Shown: positions 11,560-22,214 of the stretch, one piece after another | Numbering within the stretch: the first letter of the stretch is position 1 | Layout: every line of letters starts with the position of its first letter | From: Phellopilus nigrolimitatus | Lineage: Eukaryota > Basidiomycota > Agaricomycetes > Hymenochaetales > Hymenochaetaceae | Direction of reading: 5' to 3' | NCBI GenBank assembly: GCA_021029095.1 | Contig: JAJOHG010000001.1 | Location: 1,178,001 to 1,242,000 of the forward strand | DNA length: 64,000 bases | The notes under the pieces: generated by a model | What the model was told of the DNA's origin: nothing | Seen by the model: the letters and a program-made list of their open reading frames with translations, nothing else | Database searches by the model: none | Program-made: the position numbers and the translations under genes

Positions 11560-14500
11560 CTACCAGAAATCGTCCTCTACGTCTCCTCCCCCTCCGCGCT
11601 TCTTCTTGCTGCCCTTGGTCTGTGCAAGAGATTGGCGCTCGTACATCTCCGCGATCTACGGCCGAGTAATTATTAAAAATATGACGCAACGAAAAGTTAG
11701 CATGAATACGCACCTGCTCAGGGCCCGTCGCGTCATCTGCAGACTTGTCATCTCTAATGCGTATGAACCGAGGGAAACGCAAGGAAATGCCCCGGTCTTC
11801 GACCTATTCGCGTATACATTAATACTAATAATCCATGACAGAGATGAATATGAAACTTACCAGTCCTTGGGCGGCAGTATATACCGGACTCAAGCTCAAA
11901 TCTGCCGTGAGCACTTCCCAGACAACCTTGGGCTCAAACCACGCGTCAGGTTTCGCACCGCCCACCTTGATATCCCCTCTCGGCTTCGTCAGCTCCAGAG
12001 GCTTAAGCGTGTCATAGTGTGCCTGGAGCGCTTCCTCGCTGAAACCGGTCCCAATCTTGCAGATCGTCTGATACTCCTCAGAATCCGAGTCGTAACAGGC
12101 AAGCAGAAATGCGCCGTAAACGTTTGTTCGCTTGCCCTTCCCATAATACCCTCCGACGACAACAAGATCGAGCGAGTCTCCGACGCCAGCTAAATAATCT
12201 TTCTTTAGCTGTAAGTCATTGATAGCGTTCAGTACTCCTTTCAAACGTCGGCATAATGATAAAGACAATACCTTGAGCCAATTGACACTTCGTTTACTCG
12301 GTTCATAGTAGCTGGCCTCCGTGTCGAGCATCTTTATCATAAGTCCCTCACACCCATCCTTGACACTCTCTTCCAAGAACGTCTGTATTGCTTCGGTCGT
12401 CTCTCCGTCCGACGATTTTGCAAAATTGAACTCTCCGTGAACGGGTTGGAAGTGCTCACGCAGGATTTGACGTCGCTCGAAAAGTGGCTTTTGAAGCAAA
12501 GGCTAGAAAATCATAGGTCAGCAACAAAGGAGTATGAATGAGTCGACCGATTCAGACTGACTTCGCCGTTCAGGTAAAGTATATCGAAAGCAAAAAGGCA
12601 GACTCTGATTTGGATGTCCTCTACTTTGACGTCTTTACGTTTTCGCTTGCTCAACTCTTGAAAGGGCATCAGTTTATCCTCCTTAATGTCGAACGCGACA
12701 GCTTCGGTATCTAGAACGAATGTTTTTGCGGTGTCTTTGACGCACTGAAATAAATTGTCTGACATCAACATCGAGAACCTTGATTTAAACAAGAAAAGGA
12801 CCCACACGGGGCAGTTGTTGGACAAGATCAGGGTATTTCTTGCTCATATCTTCGGAGTTTCGACTGAAGACCGCCACCGTACCGTCCTCTAGCTTATGAA
12901 CCTGAAATAATGCAGTAAGCCCCTAATAATGTATTTTTATGTTGAGTTGATATACCTGAGCTCGCTCCCCATCATATTTATACTCGCATGTGAACTTCTT
13001 ATCCTCACAGCGATCGAGAACTTCGCCGATAGCCTTCGTCGGCTTTGCCAACATAGGTTTGAGAGGAACTCCGGGTGTAAGCTTACATTTGTCTCGCAAA
13101 TTATGGAGACCGCTATCAAGAAGGGAAGGAATAACCATATCGTAAGAGGGTAGCTCGCTAATAGGGAGAAAGGTCAACAAATTTCCGCATACGCGACTTA
13201 AACATATCTACCTGTAAACAGCTTTTAAAATATTGGCGCCTTCTTCAAGTTTAGCCACAAGTTTCTCTTGACTCCATTTCTTATTAGCTGTTTTTAGAAA
13301 AGCCGTCACAAAAGATTTTTTTTTGTCTGAATGAACGAAAGTCACCTTTCTCCTTTTCATACAAGACCACAGCATGGGCCAAAGCGACTACTACCGAACG
13401 CTCGGCATTGCCTATTCGAAGTTTGCCCTCCAGGCTACGAACAATATATTTGGCTTCGTGTCCTTGACATGCTGCCAAGAGCTTTGTGATAATAGACACC
13501 TTCTTGGATTGGGACTACGGCCATAAAGTCAGAACGGAAAAACAAAGTATAGGAGTGCGCTTCGGCTCACAGAATGTCCTGAGCTCAGAGCAATTTCCCG
13601 GAGACTGGAGAAGACATAAGGTACAGTAAGACGCTTAGGTTTGAAAATAGTTTTCTGGCTATTCTTCGAGTTCTGCGAAATATAAAAATTTGATTAACTA
13701 AGAATAAGGAATGATTCTAAAAACCCACCATCGCTACTAAACCTAAATCACCCTCTTTCTTCAAATCTGTTTTAATGACAGATAAACTGCGGCCAGTAGA
13801 TTCTCCGATGGCTTTAACTAGGAGACTCTCGCCAATACCTAGCTCAATTCCGATGTAATCCGGACTAAGCTATCAAATAAAAGTGTCAATAATTGTTTAC
13901 AATCCTCCAGTCATGGGCCTACCCGATTGATGCACAAGTACACCGTCTGAAGTAATGACTTATAGTCATCCAGGGCGCTTCGACGAATAACCAAAAGAAG
14001 GAGAGATGTGAGAAGAGTAGTCTTCTCAATGCGTTTTGTTGTTGCCTCGATTAACGAGAAAGCCTTCGCAAGAGCCGTGTATGGAACTCTGAAATTCAGT
14101 TACAAGACTGTAATTCATCGTAAACATTTGAATGGCACATACTGTTCACCCGTCTTCCATCCGCCTTCTATGTCAACCTCATCGACTCTTGAGACAGCCC
14201 ACTCGGCACTTGTAATGGTTTCAGGGACAATGAACAACTAAAAAGATATATACGCTTACCTCTTGGAAGCAACGGCCTTCTCTTCAACATTCTCCACTTC
14301 CTCTTCCTCCAATTCTTCTTCTCCGACGTCATCCGCTTCACTTGTTTCGGGATGATCATGAGTACTCGTCTCATCGTCGTCTGCCAATTGAGCGACCTTC
14401 GACTTCTTAAAAGTCTTCTCGAGTATTTTCGCTTTAGACTGAAATGAGTGTTTCGAGGAGTTAATCAATCTGCCGTATGCACGTATAGCTGAAGGACCTG

Positions 14501-14983
14501 AGATCATGTTAGCTGTTTCGACCTGTGAAGCATATCTATGCTTCTGCTTTAACTCACCTACGCTACTCGGCTCGCCGGTACCTTCGTCGTCGTCGGAGTC
14601 AAGAATTCTACGCTTCTTATTGGGACGCTTGTCAGCTCCTGATGACGCAGTATCAGCGAAATTGAAAGCGGACGTTGAGGTCCGTAACGAACGATCGATG
14701 CGTCCTGGCGATAAGTTAGATGACCCTCCGGAAGATGGCTTGGTAGACGGCCCGGGAGACGCTGCAAGGGACACTCGATAATGCAGCAGACGCGTAGATT
14801 GACAGAAGACAAACCTTCATGTGGTTTGTTATCCGCCTCCTCCATGTCTACATCTCCATTTGAAGGTTTTGGCGCGTTTTCCGGCTCGACGGACGCGTTC
14901 CTTGCCTTGGATTTCTTCTTGCCACCCCAGAGTTCATTCAAGCTTGCTTGCTGCGCGGGGGCGGATTTGATTCCTTTGGGCAT
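11560..14983 (-). CDS. CDC9: ATP-dependent DNA ligase I
   Basis: Seals Okazaki fragments and repair nicks. Start [20 protein letters not shown] at 14983; the N-terminus holds a PIP-box-like QASLNELW for PCNA, then an acidic/basic low-complexity region. The catalytic part is in many exons: adenylation motif [13 protein letters not shown] (nucleophile Lys) near 13000; [10 protein letters not shown] and [10 protein letters not shown] near 12600-12700; [23 protein letters not shown] followed by [20 protein letters not shown] and [39 protein letters not shown]; and [12 protein letters not shown]. It ends with a basic tail [11 protein letters not shown] and DDFW before TAG. An in-frame upstream ATG at 15109 would add 42 residues (SRHLVSAILARSLYSVLRTK), which could be a mitochondrial leader as known for yeast Cdc9. 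Divergent from the methyltransferase gene. Confidence 0.95.
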
Positions 14984-15198
14984 TTCGAAGAACTTTCCTG
15001 ACTTGGTTCTCAACACAGAATATAGAGACCTAGCCAGAATCGCGCTCACCAAGTGTCTGCTGACGACCCATTCGCAGAAGTAGATTGTTAGAGACGCGTC
15101 GCAGAGCAAACATGCAGAAGCGGAAACAACCGCGCGTGTGTCACGACGCGTCGGTGCTTACACCGTGACCGCAGCAAGCCACAGCGCAGCGCAGTAGG

Positions 15199-17400
15199 AT
15201 GCCCAAGAAGCTCAAATCTAATTCTCGAAGTGTTCTTCGGTCTGAGAGCTTGCTCTCAAACTCACGCCGCAACTCTCCGACTCCGCCGCCTTCCGACTTT
15301 GAATTGTTCCAACCTTCCGAGTCACCAGAGGAAGACTTTGGGGATGGGGACGATGATAAAGAATGGCCCGTCAAAGGAATTGTAGGTGAGGAAAGAAATC
15401 TATTCGGGAAAACTATGTGTGTATCGCTCGCTTCCCCTTTATGATCGCTAAACTTCTTGATAACTAAAACAAGAATACCCTGCAGATATCAAGTACATGG
15501 CGTTGATTTCATCCATGACTCGTAAATGCTAACGCGTGAGCACATATTTCAGATAGAATGGGAAGGGTGGTATCGTCCTGACCAGACGAATACTACCTGG
15601 GCCGACGTGCTTCCTGGAGCGAACAACTTGGCTCGCTCTTGGAACTTAGCGCGAGCTAAGCAACGGAACGCTGAAGCGAGAGAAACCCCCGACATCAATC
15701 TTAGTGTTATTTCGGCTTATATGCCTCACAATATTCACACAGTCGAGAATGCTGTTGCGTACAATGAAAAGCTCAAGAAATGGGCTAAGCCAGAAGACGA
15801 TTGGGACACGGAAACCAATCAAGACAAACACGAGCGCGCCCTAAAATTGAAGTCTCATACTTCATCGAAAAGAAAAAGAACTATCTCGCATTCATTGAAT
15901 GTTGATGCTGACAATGATGTCTCTACCATCGTCTCTCGCGTGAGCATTGTCTAAAGGTTTGATTTAGATATCAAGCTAATTGGCTCGAAGGCCTCCTCGA
16001 GCTCCAGGCAACCCGGTTCACTTCCGAATAAGCGCGTCTATGTCAAGAGAGATACTGCATCTACACCAGTCAATCGTACCCGGAAGAGACTCCAGGAAGA
16101 CTGGAACCAGAAAGCACGAGCTGATGGAGCTGCCTCTCTAAGAATTGTCAATGAAGTCGACGATGAGGAAGTTCCTCCAGTCGACTCACAGTTCACCTAT
16201 TTAGAATCCTCGTGCAAGTAGTGCGTTGAAAACATCTAGAATTCCTGAATATATTGACAGTCCGAATAGCGATCGCGATGTACCGAAGCCAGAAGAAACA
16301 CAAGAATTTATCATTGGGTGTCAATGCAACGACGGCTGCAGGAGCATCCTTTCATGCTCTTGTATCATGGACTCCCAATGTATGGATGAAAATGGGGACA
16401 TGACTGCTGCCTATGATAGACAAGCAAGTGAAAATGCCATTTTGACTTCCTCGCAACTTATATTTCATAGGGTCTATTTTTGTTTAACAACCAGAGGGAA
16501 GTTGTCGAATGCAATGAGGTATGTGTCGACTCAGCCTCTCATGCACAAATAAGGTCGAATGAATTTGTTGCAGTCGTGTGCCTGCAGTAGAATGTGTGGC
16601 AACAGGGTTGCGCAGAAACCACGGAAAATTCCTTTGGAGATATTCAAGACACAAAACAATGGCTGGGGTGTGCGACCGTCAGTGGATGTTCCAATGGGAA
16701 CCGTCCTCGGCCTCTACACTGGGTCAGTCCGCCTTCATGTACTTCATTGATTTAATCCGGTGACTAAATATATAGAATGTCCTTTAGAAAAATAATGTAA
16801 GTATGATGATATCTTCTTAGGTGATATGCGCCAGCCCACAATAGTGCTTATGACAGTCGACGGGAAGCTCTGACTCGTCTTACGGATGCACAACGAGACT
16901 ATTGTTTTAATCTCGATGCTCGTGACGATGACCCTGATTGCACTAATAAGTACACCGTGTGCGCTCTTGGACAAGGTGTGTTTCTTTCTTACGAACTGCT
17001 GTGTATCTTTGTTCAACAGTTCTGAAAGGAAATTGGACGCGTTTCGTAAAGTACGTGTCATCAGTGTTTGTCAAGAGCGAATCTGAGTCGTGAAAACCCA
17101 GTCACTCGTGCGGCCCGTCAGCAAGTGTTTATTCGGTGGCTATAAACACCGCCGTGCAGGTACGCAACATCTGCTTTGACTGAAAGATCAAATACTCATT
17201 TCGTTCTGCAGGCAAACACACCATACATTGCAATCGTCGCTTGCGAAAATATACCCTCTGGAAAAGAAATCACCATCGATTACAGTCCGGCTGCTGCTGC
17301 TCAGCACGCCATACAGGGGAAAAACAAAGGGAAGGGAAAGAACAAGAAGCTCGGAACACAATGTGTTTGCGATAGCGATTTTTGTAGAGGATTTATATGA
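15199..17400 (+). CDS. Chromodomain-SET H3K9 methyltransferase (Clr4/SUV39 type)
   Basis: Writes and reads H3K9 methylation in heterochromatin. An N-terminal chromodomain is split over three exons: [18 protein letters not shown], a 7-nt exon 15486-15492, then [19 protein letters not shown] from 15553. A basic linker follows, then pre-SET ([13 protein letters not shown], and [13 protein letters not shown]), SET ([52 protein letters not shown]) and post-SET ([15 protein letters not shown]). The catalytic NHSC is complete only after splicing: the Asn codon is split between FVAA and T across an intron ending near 17108. One intron (16424-16470) starts with GC (caa|gcaagt). Two places are unresolved: the junction near 16212-16239, and 16723-16853 where I could not find phase-compatible exons. 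Confidence 0.92.
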
Positions 17401-17461
17401 TCTCTGCTCAACTCGATCTGAACATGATTAATAGAGACAGAAATGTTTTGAGCCGAATAAA

Positions 17462-18107
17462 CTACTTTTTGCTCTGTTTTGCCTTCTCCTTCTCCCTCTC
17501 CTTCTCCTTCTCCCTCTCCTTCTCCTTCTCCTTCTTCTCTTTCTCTTCTTTCTTTTTCTTCTCTTTTTCCCTTTTCTTCTTTTCCTCTTCTTGTCTCCTA
17601 ATCCTTGCTTCGCGCTCTTCATTCGTCTCCTTAACCTTGGGCCCAGTTCCGGACGCTAGGTCTTGCCTCCCACGAAAGCGAAACTGTATTCTCTCCGGCC
17701 CAGACGATGGGGCGACTTGAATTTCGTCTTCATCCGCACCTCTGTGAGCAACGCTGATGTCCATTGCAGGCTCCGAGTCGCGGAGGCTTTCTTGCAGTCT
17801 ATGGCATTTCGGTTCAGCTATGGTAGAAATGTTGCTCAAGAGATGCATACTCAGCAGTCATCGGCTCGTCCCCGCTGCTTATCGCTCGTGACCTCCGAGC
17901 TCAATTCTTCCGCGCCTGCAGTAGCCGTTTCTTTCACAACATCCAACGTGGTTCTGACACCGTCGTCCTTGACTTGGTCAAGGGGAAATGTCGTGTCGTC
18001 TCTAAGATGAATCAGCACAATTCATTTGTATTTGTATTTGTAAGGAGCAGCAACACTCACTCTGCATTCTCAGATTCGATAACGATCGGTTCCTCGGGAG
18101 GTAGCAT
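17462..18107 (-). CDS. Lys/Glu-rich hypothetical protein
   Basis: Proposed start MLPPEEPIVIESENAE at 18107, an acidic middle exon (FPLDQVKDDGVRTTLDVVKE), and a last exon that contains SSGPERIQFRFRGRQDLASG and then a long charged tail of EEREARIRRQEEE followed by KEK-type repeats to the stop at 17462. The tail is predicted to be a continuous charged helix. I could not place the junction between the middle and last exon: the middle frame meets TGA at about 17853 next to a good donor (gtatgc). The gene could therefore be two units or need a different splice. The C-terminal repeat mirrors a pyrimidine-rich run on the plus strand. Function unknown. Confidence 0.5.
17482..17580. repeat. CT-rich low-complexity run
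   Basis: Repeats of ccttctccttctccctct type, about 100 bp, on the plus strand. On the minus strand they encode the KEKEREKEK tail of the neighbouring hypothetical protein. Likely variable in length. Confidence 0.8.
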
Positions 18108-18576
18108 GCTAGTCTGGCTCTGAAGGTGGGTTTGCAGTAGCGGGGTAAGGAGGGAGGGCGGGAATTGCTGCCCTTTATTACCGTGCTGCCGGGCGTCTAA
18201 TTTGCAATATAAAAGTCGGTATTGATTCTTGTACAGCCATTCCGACTAACACAGGAGGCAATCTTGGCCTTATGGGGCAGTTTACAGCACCGCGAAACCG
18301 ACGGGGCGAAGCGCTGAATCAGTTCCTGTGGCTAAGATGAACACAGGGCAATACAGCATGCGAACCTCTAGAGATGTATTTAGCTTAAGCGCCGATCGCT
18401 TGTGAAACTGGATACCGGCTAACTTGCCAGATTGACGCCTCTGTAAGCAATGATACGCATCATTGTCATTGTCATCAAGGCCTACATACATTAGGCATGT
18501 CGTCCAGAGGGTACTCAGGATCAGCCAAAGGCATGCGACGGACAATAGTCACGATGTAACGTGAGCGGATATGCAT
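18108..18576. other. Intergenic stretch upstream of the Lys/Glu-rich gene
   Basis: Contains a minus-strand open frame (18282-18545) with no domain and no family resemblance. It more likely represents the 3' UTR of the SLC35F-like gene and promoter of the Lys/Glu-rich gene. Confidence 0.4.
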
Positions 18577-20043
18577 TTATGTTCTAAACGAATCATAGGC
18601 AAGTACTGCGAAAGCACTGACAATCATAGCTGAACCTAACAAGCTCCAGATTGTCAAAGTATCAACGCCATTCCCGAATATGAGATCAGATATTATGACC
18701 AGGACTATGGTCAGGAGATTTCCGACAGAGGTAATTATAGGTCCCCAAACTCCGAGAAGAATCTGCAGAATAACGTCAGAAAAGAATAATGGGCCATCAG
18801 GGAAAAAGACCTCACCATAAACGTTGTGAGAAAAGCTACAGCTGACAATGCAATTCCACCCACAGCGAAAAGCGTCGACCAGTCGCTTGGCCACTTGAAC
18901 GGTTCAACGCGCAAAATATGCAAAACGGGCAAAGGAATCCACAGAACGAAGAGAGTCAGCGCTCCAATACCGGACGTTAATGCATTGGCATATAGGCCAA
19001 AGGAGGAGGATAAACAACATTTTCGAGTGAATTTGTGCCCTCGTCGTCTTCGTCGTCCTCATCAAAATTGTCTGATGAAGGGCAGAGACTCTGCCAGGCG
19101 CCATGTTCAGGCTCTGCTTCGAAGGGAGGCACGGCGTACATGTTGTACGAAACTTGGTAAAGTCCATAGCCAAACGATGCGATGAGGGTAAGAGTGTTTC
19201 CCAGAAGAGGCGCTTTCGGAAGGTCTGAAGGTTGGGCTTCGTCTCCCGCAAGTTCAGGAGCATGCTTGCTCCCATATACGACAATAAAGACCCCCAAGAT
19301 GGCGATCGCAACGGATGCGAGACGTATGGGTTCCCAAGGGAGACGACGAAGCTTCACCGACAGAATATATGCCCAGAAAGCATTTGAATTCCATATAGCA
19401 GTGACGTCGCTCACTCTGAAATAATTCATGATTCCTGATTTACCTTTAACCAAGTAGTTTACTCACGATGCGAGAGAAATGGCCGCAAACCAAAGTAAAC
19501 CCGGGATTGTGATACCAACTGTAAACCATGAAAGTATTGCCAAAAGCCTGCCAATGGGAAAAGGAGAAGACTGCGATGATGGCGAAGTATGTCTGTTGGA
19601 GAGGTGCCCTTTAATGGCCCAGGAAAGACCACGCAGATACGATAGAACAGAGAAAGGAGTGGCAATATGCAGGTAAAAAAGGTGTAGAGGAAATATGATT
19701 ATCATTGCCGAGTGGGCAATAAAGCTGGAGAGCGAATGGTTATAATTTCGTCAGGCCATTCAAGCCAGTTCCAGCGTTTGATTTACTCACAATAGCAAGT
19801 AAGGTTGTCTATAATCCAAATCTGACTGGACATACTGCACGACGCAATTAGCTTAGACACTACTTGCAAGCTGTGAGCACAACACACCTGAGTCAACTGG
19901 CTTTCTGTGACAAACGCAAGAAGCATCAACGCAAATAACAGGGCGGCGGGCTTCCCTCCGATGTCGACATTCCGCTCAGGGCGAGAACAAGACCGCGCAG
20001 AGCTAGCGGAAGATTCATCTTGAAGAGACATCCCGCGGGTCAT
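18577..20043 (-). CDS. SLC35F/Thi74-like drug/metabolite transporter
   Basis: Multi-span transporter of the DMT superfamily. Start MTRGMSLQDESSASSARSC at 20043; exons then give the first span ALLFALMLLAFVTESQLTQ, YVQSDLDYRQPYLLL, a second span AHSAMIIIFPLHLFYLHIA, WFTVGITIPGLLWFAAISL, then VSDVTAIWNSNAFWAYILSV, LASVAIAILGVFIVVYGSKH, GNTLTLIASFGYGLYQVSYN, an acidic loop (NFDEDDEDDEG), ALTSGIGALTLFVLWIPLPV and LLGVWGPIITSVGNLLTIVL to the end. About ten spans with the pattern of SLC35F5/yeast Thi74-YML018C proteins, which sit in vacuolar or plasma membrane; substrate unknown. The start shares a 225-bp divergent promoter with the bL36m gene. Confidence 0.85.
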
Positions 20044-20268
20044 GTGTCTATGGCAAGTCAGGGTATAAATATATATGGCGTCTGCACGACAAGCTGAGCT
20101 GGGGCAGCATAGAAGATTTTAAGAGACGATGTTGGTAGTCGTGGCGGTCAACGTCTAACTGTTGCCTCCTATTGCCGACTAGTCCGGCACGACGCGTACG
20201 GATCACTTCTCATCCTGAAAGGGACCGCCTCTCTTGAACTGCTGCAGTCCACACTCACTAGCACCGCC

Positions 20269-20608
20269 ATGTTGCGCTCGTTGTTTTCCGCTCGCTCTCT
20301 CTTGCCTCGCAGCAGTCGAATCTCCTCGCTGCTCAGTCTTCGAAGTCGCGCACAGCTGTCTTTGCCTCACTCCCATGCATTAGCCGACCTACCAAACCAC
20401 TCAGCGCCGGCACTGGCGCGCGGGATGAAAGTCCGTTCTCGGTCAAGCGCTTGTGTGACGGGTGCGCGATTGTAAAACGCAAGGGGCGGGTATACGTTAT
20501 CTGTGCACGTAATGCGAAACACAAGCAGGTCGGTTTTCTTTTTTCTTTTCGTCGACTCCTCGAAGAAGCGGTGCACTGACAATGTTCACTATTTAGCGCC
20601 AGGGTTAG
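20269..20608 (+). CDS. RTC6: Mitochondrial ribosomal protein bL36m, one-base frame break
   Basis: Large-subunit mitoribosome protein. The N-terminus [20 protein letters not shown] is an Arg/Ser presequence ending near [10 protein letters not shown]. From 20439 a different frame encodes the conserved body [16 protein letters not shown], then [14 protein letters not shown], and a 12-nt last exon (20597-20608) adds RQG and TAG after an intron 20529-20596. Together this is the whole bL36 family pattern with its four zinc ligands (CxxC, C, H). Between CGT (20434-20436) and TCG (20439) only two bases lie where the family needs a codon, so the open frame is broken by one missing base and otherwise stops at 20474. 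Either a sequencing or assembly error, a frameshift at translation, or a disrupted allele. Confidence 0.88.
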
Positions 20609-20808
20609 ACAAACTAGCGGCAACACCGTTGATATCGACCATTGCGTCGTCACGCATTGCGGACATGCGTGATCCATTCCGAGATTATCTCGCTACGAGC
20701 ATAGAAGAGAAATCATGTTGGGCGAGGGCGATGCAAAGGAGCGTTCAGTGTATCATACATGGCACCGGGATAATTGCTGTAATTTATTTCATCTCACTCC
20801 CTCTCTAT

Positions 20809-21533
20809 CTACCCCTTGCGCGTCCACATCTGGAATTCGTACTCGACGCCCTTTTCCTGCTGCGTACCCTTTGGAACCTCACTTCCCACCCACGCTTCAA
20901 GATCTTCATGCGAAGCCTGTGTCCAAAGGAATGAGCCATCCTCCCCTTTGCTGTCTCGATATTCTGGGAAAAACACGTCGCAATCTTCGAATGCTGGTGA
21001 GAGTATGCGGGTCATCAAAATGCGATCTACTTTTGCTGCAGAGGCTGAGGATGCAGTTGGCGTTGTGAATTCGAGCGCTGCCTTGTAAATAGACGCGCCG
21101 CCTATGACGAAACATCGGTGAACCCTAGTTACAGAAGATTCGTCTTGCAGGCTTGTTATGCGCGAGACAGCGTCTTGGAGGCTCGTATGTACCGAGGTGA
21201 ATGTAGTTCTCTTGAGCATTAGAGCTTCCACTATGTCCATCTTAGCATAGTGTGCTCCATCATTAAACATCGAGGTTGCAATGAGACACACTTGAGATAA
21301 TCGGCATTACTGCTAACGACGACGTTTATTCTCTCCTTGAGTGGCCTGAACTTTGGAGGAATGCTTTCCCAAGTATTTCGCCCCATGATGACAGCATTCG
21401 CGCTGCCTTCTGGCGCGCCGGTTGTGACACGTGCAAAGTAGGCCATCTCCAGCGGAAGCCGCCAGGGAAGGCGAGCGCTCTGCCCTATGCCATTGGTGAG
21501 TGTAGCAGCGACGATGAGCGTGAGCGAAGACAT
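20809..21533 (-). CDS. DFR1: Dihydrofolate reductase
   Basis: NADPH-dependent reduction of dihydrofolate to tetrahydrofolate. Start [20 protein letters not shown] at 21533, chosen because it starts the conserved first strand; an in-frame ATG at 21653 would add 40 unlikely residues. Conserved blocks: [46 protein letters not shown], one intron, then [36 protein letters not shown], and the C-terminal [10 protein letters not shown]. The exact intron borders near 21245-21300 are ambiguous. Tail to tail with bL36m. Confidence 0.93.
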
Positions 21534-22214
21534 GTTCGTTCGTATCGACGGCACGCCATGATTTTCGCAACCAATAAGGAAACCTTCATTGCATTGAACA
21601 ATTTGAACATTGTAATATAGGAAGATAATATCATAAGTATAATAGCAAGTCATCTTAATGTCCCGAGTATAGGAAGAATGAGGTATACAAAAGCTCGTCC
21701 GTTGTCAGACAGTCCGAGTTTGCGAGGCGATTCCTGCATCTAGGAGCGAACTTTGGTGGTCATCTCATCAGAGCAAAGCTTAAATGAACACATATATGAC
21801 GAGTCGTAGGAGGTTTCCTCCTTCATCTTGAAAAAAGCTATGCGGATGACGATGCAGACAGTTACACCGTCGAGAACGTCTGTTGTTAGTTCAGAAGGAA
21901 GGTGAGATAAGATGCAGATGCAAAACCATCCCGTCGGATTATAGCCATAAATGATATCAAGAAGGTCTAGCACTGACTTGACGGAGCATGGAGATAGGTA
22001 AGTCGTGAGGGCATGCTGTCGAATGAGTTGGCGGAGTTCCTTGAAAAGGAACCCTATTTTATTGATAGACCGCGGAAGAGAACATATCCGATTTGATTTT
22101 ACCCAGTAAAATGTGCATTGTGGAAGGCAGGTATTCCCATAGTGGAAGCCCAGTGTTTGCACTTATGACCAAAAGACAAGCAACACATATAATCTTACAA
22201 CTTGATTGAGTCCA
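21534..22214. other. Region between DFR1 and isochorismatase gene
   Basis: Holds one minus-strand open frame of 140 codons (21740-22162, MQTLGFHYGNTCLPQCTFYW). It is continuous, Cys/Ile-rich and matches no family I know. It overlaps the region expected for the DFR1 promoter and the 3' end of the isochorismatase gene, so I treat it as probably non-coding. Confidence 0.3.

Noticed and set aside
11462..12193. Plus-strand open frame of 243 codons
   Set aside because: Antisense to conserved DNA ligase exons; no family resemblance.
20503..20934. Plus-strand open frame of 143 codons after bL36m
   Set aside because: Runs through the bL36m intron and antisense to DFR1; translation has no conserved pattern.
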